Assembly (NCBI GenBank): GCA_964519515.1
Contig: CAZFIJ010000047.1
Coordinates: 1-19,620, forward strand
Length of the DNA: 19,620 nucleotides
From: Korarchaeum sp964519515
GTDB taxonomy: Archaea > Korarchaeota > Korarchaeia > Korarchaeales > Korarchaeaceae
Direction: 5' to 3'
The notes under the pieces are model-generated. The model was not told the DNA's origin. It was given only the letters and a program-made list of their open reading frames with translations, and did not search any database. Below, in pieces: positions 14,476 to 19,620 of this stretch; within the stretch, counting starts at the first letter, position 1, and every line of letters starts with the position of its first letter. Made by a program: the position numbers and the translations under genes.

Positions 14476-16785
14476 ATGCTAAAAGATCGTGTCGCATTGG
14501 ACATCAGGGTCTCTGGGATCGTCCAAGGGGTAGGGTTCAGGCCCTTCGTACATAGGCTAGCTTCAAGGTATCAACTCGCTGGTTATGTGAGGAACATGGG
14601 AGGTAGTGAGGTAGAGATAAGAGTTGAAGGAAATTGCTTATCGATTTCCTCTTTTCTAAAGGCTCTATTGGACGAAAAACCACCTCCAGCCAGGCTCGAA
14701 GAAGTCCTGATAAAGTTCACTCAGGCAGATAACGTGGAGGGTTTCTCTATACTTCCAAGCGCTAAAGAGGCTGAGCTATATTCAATGATACCCCCCGATT
14801 TCAGTATATGTGATCATTGCTTAGCTGAGATTTACGATCCTAATGATAGGCATTATAGGTACGCTTTCAATAGTTGTGCTTGGTGCGGTCCCAGGTTCTC
14901 CATAATGAGGGACGTGCCCTATGATAGGGAGAAGACATCGATGCTAGAGTTCAAGTTATGTGAAGATTGCGAGAGGGAGTATAAGGATAGAGAGGATCTG
15001 AGGAGGTTCCATGCTCAGGGGATATCCTGCCCGAAATGCGGGCCCAAACTGTGGATGGAGGACAGCGATGGGGAGAAGATACATTCAGAGGATCCGGTAA
15101 GAGATGCAGCTAGACTCTTAGATGAGGGGAAGATCCTCGCGATAAGAGGTTTGGGGGGTTACCATATAGCTTGTCTCGCTACAGATGATGAAGTAGTTAG
15201 GAAGCTCAGGGAGAGGAAGAGAAGACCATCGAAGCCCTTCGCCCTCATGGCTCTAAGCGTTGAAGTAGTTGAGAGATATGCAGTAGTCAATGAGACAGCT
15301 AGAGACCTATTAACGAGTCCTGAGAGACCTATAGTACTCATGCCTGCGAAGGGAGGCATTTCAGAGCTAGTTGCCCCGGGACTCGATCTGATAGGGATAA
15401 TGCTGCCATATACAGCTCTTCATCACATGCTCCTCAAGGAAGTGAGAGATCAGATACTGATAATGACGAGCGGTAATGAGCACAACAAACCGATGTGCAC
15501 GAGTGTCGAATGCGCTAGGGAGAGGCTATCTCCGATAGTCGATTACTTCTTGCATCATAATAGGGAGATAGTCAATAGAGTCGATGACAGCGTCATCAGG
15601 TTCACTGGAAATAGAGCAACTATGTTGAGGAGGGGCAGGGGATACGCCCCTATGTGGATAAGGCTACCTTCGACTCTGAATAAGCCCGTCATAGCCTTCG
15701 GTGCTGAACTTCAGAATGCTGGAGCAGTTGCCTTCAGGGATAAAGCTGTTCTGACACAATTCATAGGGGATACAGATGAACTAGAGAATTTAGAGTTCTT
15801 GGATAGGATGCTCAAGTTCTTCTCAAATGTGTATAGGATAGAGCCGTCCGAGGCGGTGATAGTCGCGGATATGCACAAAGGCTACTCCTCTAGGAGATTA
15901 GCTGAGGCATGGGCTGAGGCTCATGGGAGCTCACTCATAGAAGTTCAACATCACCACGCCCATATATGCTCAGTGATGGTGGAGGAGAGGGTGGAGCCCT
16001 CGAGGAAAGTGCTAGGGATAGCGATCGATGGGCTCGGGATGGGAGATGATGGGACGCTCTGGGGCGGGGAGGTGATGATCTCGAGCTTCTCGGATTACGA
16101 GAGAGTGGGGCACTTGAGGCCCCAGCCGATGCCTGGTGGTGATAGAGCTACTATTTACCCCGTGAGGATGCTCATAGGGATCTTAAGTACGTTCATGAGC
16201 GATGATGAGATCTTAGATCTATTGAGGAGGAGAGATCTGTTGAAGGGGCTCCCCAAGGGAGAGGGGGAAGCTAGGATCTCTTTAACGCAAGCTAGAGGTA
16301 AATGTCCCATGATCTCAAGTGTGGGCAGGGTCTTGGATGCGATAAGCTCTTTGCTAGGGATATGCCTCGAGAGGACTTACGAGGGGGAGCCAGCTATGAA
16401 GCTAGAGGCAGCTGCGAAAGGTAGCTTGTTGAGAATGGAACCACCTGAGATAAGGGGAAGCGTAATAGATACGAGTGAGTTCATTGAGAGGTTGCTGGGA
16501 GCTGAGGGAAGGAAGGAAGATCTAGCTTATACCTCTATATACTTGCTGGGTTACTCCTTAGGTGAGCTCTCATCTAAATACTTAAGTCGGAGCGATTATG
16601 ATGCTATCTTCGTATCGGGAGGCGCTGCCGTCAACTCGATCCTCATAAAGGGGATAGAGGATTCCCTTAAGGAATTCAAAGTCAAGGTTAAGTTGAATTC
16701 GATAGTCCCAGCTGGAGATGGGGGGATAGCTTTAGGGCAGGTCGCCTCTATGCTCTGGAGGGATCTCGATGAAATCACTAACTGA
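14476..16785 (+). CDS. hypF: Carbamoyltransferase HypF
   Basis: HypF uses carbamoyl phosphate and ATP to carbamoylate the C-terminal Cys of HypE, the first step to the cyanide ligands. The 769-residue protein is complete. An acylphosphatase domain comes first (VSGIVQGVGFRPFVHR, with R22 and N40 at the catalytic positions). Two zinc-finger sites follow (C112, C115, C134, C137 and C162, C165, C185, C188), then a YrdC-like nucleotide-binding domain (about 205-385, with RERKRRPSKPFALM) and a Kae1-like carbamoyltransferase domain containing QHHHAH and DGLGMGDDGTLWGGE. The ATG at 14476 follows a weak GGCGAGCTG site. hypD overlaps its 3' end by 17 bases, so the two are translationally coupled. The gene is divergent from hypA with 211 bases between starts. 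Confidence 0.98.
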   Translation: MLKDRVALDIRVSGIVQGVGFRPFVHRLASRYQLAGYVRNMGGSEVEIRVEGNCLSISSFLKALLDEKPPPARLEEVLIKFTQADNVEGFSILPSAKEAELYSMIPPDFSICDHCLAEIYDPNDRHYRYAFNSCAWCGPRFSIMRDVPYDREKTSMLEFKLCEDCEREYKDREDLRRFHAQGISCPKCGPKLWMEDSDGEKIHSEDPVRDAARLLDEGKILAIRGLGGYHIACLATDDEVVRKLRERKRRPSKPFALMALSVEVVERYAVVNETARDLLTSPERPIVLMPAKGGISELVAPGLDLIGIMLPYTALHHMLLKEVRDQILIMTSGNEHNKPMCTSVECARERLSPIVDYFLHHNREIVNRVDDSVIRFTGNRATMLRRGRGYAPMWIRLPSTLNKPVIAFGAELQNAGAVAFRDKAVLTQFIGDTDELENLEFLDRMLKFFSNVYRIEPSEAVIVADMHKGYSSRRLAEAWAEAHGSSLIEVQHHHAHICSVMVEERVEPSRKVLGIAIDGLGMGDDGTLWGGEVMISSFSDYERVGHLRPQPMPGGDRATIYPVRMLIGILSTFMSDDEILDLLRRRDLLKGLPKGEGEARISLTQARGKCPMISSVGRVLDAISSLLGICLERTYEGEPAMKLEAAAKGSLLRMEPPEIRGSVIDTSEFIERLLGAEGRKEDLAYTSIYLLGYSLGELSSKYLSRSDYDAIFVSGGAAVNSILIKGIEDSLKEFKVKVKLNSIVPAGDGGIALGQVASMLWRDLDEITN

Positions 16786-17914
16786 TCTGAGGAGTGATGA
16801 GCTAGCTTCTAAGATCGTCTCTAAGATAAGAGAGATATCGAGAAGAGTTGGAAGCGTAAAGGTAATGAACTTCTGTGGGACTCATGAGTGGACGATAACT
16901 CATTACGGTATAAGGTATCTCATGCCTGAGGAAATCGAGCTAGTCGCTGGGCCCGGCTGCCCTGTGTGCATAACACCAGCTTACTACGTGGATGCTGCAG
17001 TTAAACTAGCGAGAGAGGGAATCAGAGTGATGACGTTCGGAGATGCCTTCAGGCTCATGGGGACCAGAGCGAGAGGATTGCCGAGGAGTTTAGAGGAAGC
17101 GAAACAAGAGGGGGCAGAGGTTAAGATCGTTTATAGCGTCTTAGATGCAATAAATATAGCTAAAGACGGTAAAGAATCGATATTCTTCGGCTTAGGGTTC
17201 GAAACTACTGCTCCGGCGACTTTAGGTCCAATAAGCTCCGGGAAGTTGCCTGAAAACCTGAGCTTCATCATAGCCCATAGGCTGACGCCCCCGATAATGA
17301 GATACGTCCTAGAGAACTACCCGAGCTCACCGATAAGAGGGATAATAGCCCCGGGCCATGTCTCAACGATAACTGGAGCCGATGTCTGGAGATTCGTGGC
17401 TGAGGAATATGGGATCCCGATCGTGATCTCGGGCTTCGAGCCTATAGACGTTCTACTCTCGATACTCGAGATAATGAGGCAGATAGATAAGGGGGAGGCG
17501 AGGCTCTTCAATGAGTACTCTAGAGCAGTTAAGGGATCGGGGAACGAGAGGGCCCTAAAAATAATAGAGGAGACCAGTGATATAGTTGATGCCGCTTGGA
17601 GAGGTATAGGGTTCGTCCCTAAGAGTGGATTAGCACTTAAGGAAGAATACAAGGGGTATGATGCCTTCAGGAAATACGGGATCAGGGAGATCTCCAAGGA
17701 GGAATGGTATAATGATTCTCTACCTGGTTGCAAATGCACTGAAATAACTTTGGGGATCGCTAAGCCTACGGAATGCCCCTTGTTCATGAGGGCATGCAAA
17801 CCGGAGAGCCCATATGGCCCCTGCATGGTCTCGGGGGAGGGAACTTGCCTCATATGGGCTAAATACGGTAGCGGTGAGTTTCTGAGCGATATAGTTAGTG
17901 ATATTTTAGGTTAG
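16769..17914 (+). CDS. hypD: Hydrogenase maturation protein HypD
   Basis: HypD is an iron-sulfur protein that, with HypC, assembles the Fe(CN)2CO moiety. The 381-residue protein shows NFCGTHE (C36), GPGCPVC (C64, C67), the GFETTAPAT block, and the C-terminal cysteines of the [4Fe-4S] site and thiol-redox relay in about residues 320-360 (GCKC, ECPLF, ACKP, GPC, GTC). The ATG at 16769 has GGAGGGATC upstream inside hypF, giving a 17-base overlap. No truncation or missing motif is apparent. Together with hypA, hypB-like, hypC, hypE and hypF this completes the maturation set. Confidence 0.98.
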   Translation: MKSLTDLRSDELASKIVSKIREISRRVGSVKVMNFCGTHEWTITHYGIRYLMPEEIELVAGPGCPVCITPAYYVDAAVKLAREGIRVMTFGDAFRLMGTRARGLPRSLEEAKQEGAEVKIVYSVLDAINIAKDGKESIFFGLGFETTAPATLGPISSGKLPENLSFIIAHRLTPPIMRYVLENYPSSPIRGIIAPGHVSTITGADVWRFVAEEYGIPIVISGFEPIDVLLSILEIMRQIDKGEARLFNEYSRAVKGSGNERALKIIEETSDIVDAAWRGIGFVPKSGLALKEEYKGYDAFRKYGIREISKEEWYNDSLPGCKCTEITLGIAKPTECPLFMRACKPESPYGPCMVSGEGTCLIWAKYGSGEFLSDIVSDILG

Positions 17915-17966
17915 TTCGAGTCCGAGGACGACGAGCTCCCCATCAAGTTATTACAAATTGATATCT

Positions 17967-17999
17967 TCAGTAATATTTTTAAGTTAACGGTATTACTGA
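17967..17999. promoter_or_regulatory. Gapped inverted repeat TCAGTAATA-N15-TATTACTGA over the nickel-transport promoter
   Basis: Perfect nine-base arms (17967-17975 and 17991-17999) flank a 15-base spacer. The left arm overlaps the TATA-like TAATATTTTTAAG (17971-17983) of the cbiM operon, so a bound protein would block transcription. Long-gap dyads are typical of NikR nickel-responsive repressors; that identity is inferred from gap and context, as no nikR gene is present in the window. Confidence 0.6.
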
Positions 18000-18016
18000 G
18001 AGCGAGGGATGGTATC

Positions 18017-18631
18017 ATGCATATCCCCGACGGCTTCCTGGATCCACTATTATCCCTCGCACTCTACGTCATATCACTAGCTATCGTCATCTACTCAGGT
18101 AGGAGGTACTTCAAGGAAGGAGGAGGGGTATACTACCTCTCTGTAATGGCCGCAGCGATTTTCGCGGCTCAAATGCTCAATTGGCCGATCCCTGGAGGTA
18201 CATCCGCACATTTCGTCGGAGGTGCATTCGCATCTATGTTTCTAGGCCCATTCGGAGCTTGTTTAGCTATGTTCATGAACTTAGTCGTTCAGTGCCTCTT
18301 GATGGGCGACGGTGGGATCACGGCTCTAGGAGCTAACACATTCAACATGGCAGTAGTAGATGTCTTCGCCGGTTACGCGATATATAAAGTCAGTTTGAAG
18401 TATCTAGGGGAGAATAGGAAGTTCTTAGCCGCTTTTCTGGGAGGTTGGATAGGGATAACGCTAGCAGCGATAACTTGCGGTTTAGAACTAGGTCTATCCC
18501 CCAGCTTCGGTTATCCCTTGAGCATCACAGTCCTTGTGATGGGGATATGGCACTTAACCCTAGGCGTAATTGAGGGCATAGCCACTGGCCTCTTAGTGAG
18601 CTACCTCTCAGCCAGGGGGTTGATAAGATGA
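18017..18631 (+). CDS. nikM: CbiM/NikM-type substrate-binding membrane component, probable nickel importer
   Basis: The substrate-specific component of an ECF-type Ni/Co transporter. The protein, 204 residues, begins MHIPDGFL, whose His 2 and neighbouring main chain bind the metal ion in this family; the ATG at 18017 is required for that. About six membrane helices follow, including the conserved IPGGTSAHFVGGAFA and LLMGDGGITALGANTFNM stretches. Cobalt and nickel versions share these motifs, so the substrate is inferred from the adjacent hydrogenase maturation genes. It overlaps the next gene by four bases (ATGA). The upstream gapped inverted repeat is the likely control point. Confidence 0.93.
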   Translation: MHIPDGFLDPLLSLALYVISLAIVIYSGRRYFKEGGGVYYLSVMAAAIFAAQMLNWPIPGGTSAHFVGGAFASMFLGPFGACLAMFMNLVVQCLLMGDGGITALGANTFNMAVVDVFAGYAIYKVSLKYLGENRKFLAAFLGGWIGITLAAITCGLELGLSPSFGYPLSITVLVMGIWHLTLGVIEGIATGLLVSYLSARGLIR

Positions 18632-18906
18632 GGAAGAGTTACATCGCGATAATTATCCTTGTGCTCATAAGCCCACTCTTCGGTGTGATAGGAGCTAATA
18701 TCGTCGGTTATAAGGAGCCCCTGGACTTGGCAGCTGAGATGATAGGAATTGAGGAATCTGAGCCCCTATGGAGTGGAATATTCCCAGATTACACAGTTCC
18801 AGGGCTACCAGATGAGCTAGGTTACATCGTAGCTGGATTCGTCGGCGTCTTCCTCCTCCTGCTCCCCGCTTTGATCAAGAGGGGGGAAGTTGAGGGAAAT
18901 AGATAA
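18628..18906 (+). CDS. nikN: CbiN/PDGLE-like small membrane component
   Basis: A 92-residue protein with an N-terminal membrane segment (about residues 5-24) and a second near the C terminus (about 66-85). The segment between has YKEPLDLAAEMIGIEE and PDYTVPGLPDELGYIVAG, the pattern of CbiN/NikN-like and PDGLE-domain subunits that accompany CbiM in Ni/Co importers. The ATG overlaps the nikM stop. It may support substrate loading; it is too small to act alone. A short leader is not needed because translation is coupled. The next gene begins within its last codons. Confidence 0.85.
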   Translation: MRKSYIAIIILVLISPLFGVIGANIVGYKEPLDLAAEMIGIEESEPLWSGIFPDYTVPGLPDELGYIVAGFVGVFLLLLPALIKRGEVEGNR

Positions 18907-19620
18907 AGCCTTCAATGGTCTCATCAGGGCTTTCTCCGATTGGTTATTATCGATGGAAAGTTCAACAGGTAGGTTGAATGCTAATCCAGTTCTCTCCTTC
19001 CTCCTATGCCTTTTTTCGGTTTCAATCTCCGCATTCTCAGTCAAGCACACCCAATTAATCCTCTCATTTCTTTTAACATCGATTTTACTCTCTTCCTTAT
19101 GCGGCTTCAAGGATCTGGTGAGATCGCTGTGGATATCCTCGCTCTGGTTCCTTTTCTCCATGATAATAATGATCCCTAGAGCTTTGGGATCAGTAGAAGC
19201 GATTATCGGGGCTTTAATAGTGCCCTTAAGGGTAGCTACTTCCATAATGGTCCTCAGTTTCTTAATACGACTTCTAGGTATCAAGAGGATGATAGCCGGT
19301 ATCAGTAAGTTGACTGGACCGATTTTAGGTGGGGATCTCGGGTTAGCGTTCGGGATAATGATGATCTATATAGGGAGGTACTTGAGGTCATTGAGCAGAC
19401 TGATCTTAGCTAAGGCATCTAGGATCATAGGGGGGAGTGTGTATGACACGCTTTCAATTGCAGTATCCGAGCTCTTCTTCAGAGGGCCCAATGATGCCTT
19501 TAAGGCATCTCTCGTCATAGAAGCGAGATCGCTAAATCTTGGTATGAGGAATAGCTTTAGAGATACCTTGATTCTAGTGGCGATAGCCTTTTCTTACTTA
19601 GTCCCCGTCTTCCTGGGTGC
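18890..19620 (+). CDS. nikQ: CbiQ/EcfT-type energy-coupling transmembrane component, truncated by the window edge
   Basis: An open frame of 243 codons without a stop runs to the last base. It is strongly hydrophobic with several membrane helices (for example LNANPVLSFLLCLFSVSISA, then two or more Leu/Ile-rich stretches) and contains the EARSLNLG segment, matching the EARGxxxG coupling motif by which EcfT proteins contact the ATPase. Position after nikM-nikN agrees with CbiQ/NikQ, so the ATPase CbiO/NikO gene is expected just beyond the edge. The frame starts with TTG at 18890, preceded by GAGGGGGG, and overlaps nikN by 17 bases; an ATG at 18953 is a possible later start. Opposite-strand open frames here are shadows. 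Confidence 0.9.
   Translation, partial: MREIDKAFNGLIRAFSDWLLSMESSTGRLNANPVLSFLLCLFSVSISAFSVKHTQLILSFLLTSILLSSLCGFKDLVRSLWISSLWFLFSMIIMIPRALGSVEAIIGALIVPLRVATSIMVLSFLIRLLGIKRMIAGISKLTGPILGGDLGLAFGIMMIYIGRYLRSLSRLILAKASRIIGGSVYDTLSIAVSELFFRGPNDAFKASLVIEARSLNLGMRNSFRDTLILVAIAFSYLVPVFLG

Noticed and set aside
18817..19284. Minus-strand open frame of 155 codons
   Set aside because: It lies opposite the nikN end and the EcfT-like gene, has a composition unlike a real protein, and no ribosome-binding site or homology.

Overview
The window reads as chromosomal DNA of a hyperthermophile-like archaeon. Indicators are heavy AGG/AGA and ATA codon use, TATA-like boxes in short AT-rich gaps, GTG/TTG start codons in places, an archaeal-type HypA with a long insertion between its zinc cysteine pairs, and a Mrp/MinD-type ATPase where bacteria have the GTPase HypB. 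A Korarchaeum-like member of the TACK group would fit, but that is a guess from style, not a proven assignment.

Layout. (1) 1-3005, minus strand: a tldD-pmbA (tldE) pair, followed directly by a decayed GMP synthase glutaminase-subunit gene whose similarity is spread over all three frames. (2) 3018-3808: a small CxxCxxCC (YkgJ-type) protein on plus and a TatA-type translocase subunit on minus. (3) 3809-4499: an AT-rich gene-free region with a perfect 16-bp palindrome and the likely hydrogenase promoter. (4) 4500-10850, plus: a membrane-bound [NiFe]-hydrogenase operon of the Isp type. It encodes a Tat-exported small subunit with a C-terminal anchor, a large subunit, a NarI/DsrM-like cytochrome b (Isp1), an HdrD/DsrK-like iron-sulfur protein (Isp2), an unrecognised 224-residue protein that looks like an inactivated maturation-protease relative, and a HycI/HyaD-type maturation protease that seems to start at a non-standard codon. 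(5) 10869-10922: an irregular long hairpin between convergent operons. (6) 14264-10965, minus: hypA, mrp-type hypB, hypC, hypE and an FdhE-like zinc-ribbon gene. (7) 14476-17914, plus: hypF and hypD, divergent from hypA. (8) 18017 to the right edge, plus: cbiM/nikM, a CbiN/PDGLE-like gene and a truncated cbiQ/ecfT gene, behind a gapped 9-bp inverted repeat over the promoter.

How it works together: the nickel importer would supply Ni, HypA and the Mrp-type ATPase would insert it, HypC-HypD-HypE-HypF would build the Fe(CN)2CO centre, and the protease would trim the large subunit. TatA would contribute to export of the folded heterodimer. On the outer face the enzyme would pass electrons from H2 through Isp1 haem to the cytoplasmic Isp2. 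The window thus holds nearly a full structural and maturation set for one uptake hydrogenase, with several departures from the textbook form: an Asp in the proximal-cluster motif, a pseudo-protease, an Isp2 with one cysteine-less CCG domain, and a candidate nickel-responsive operator.
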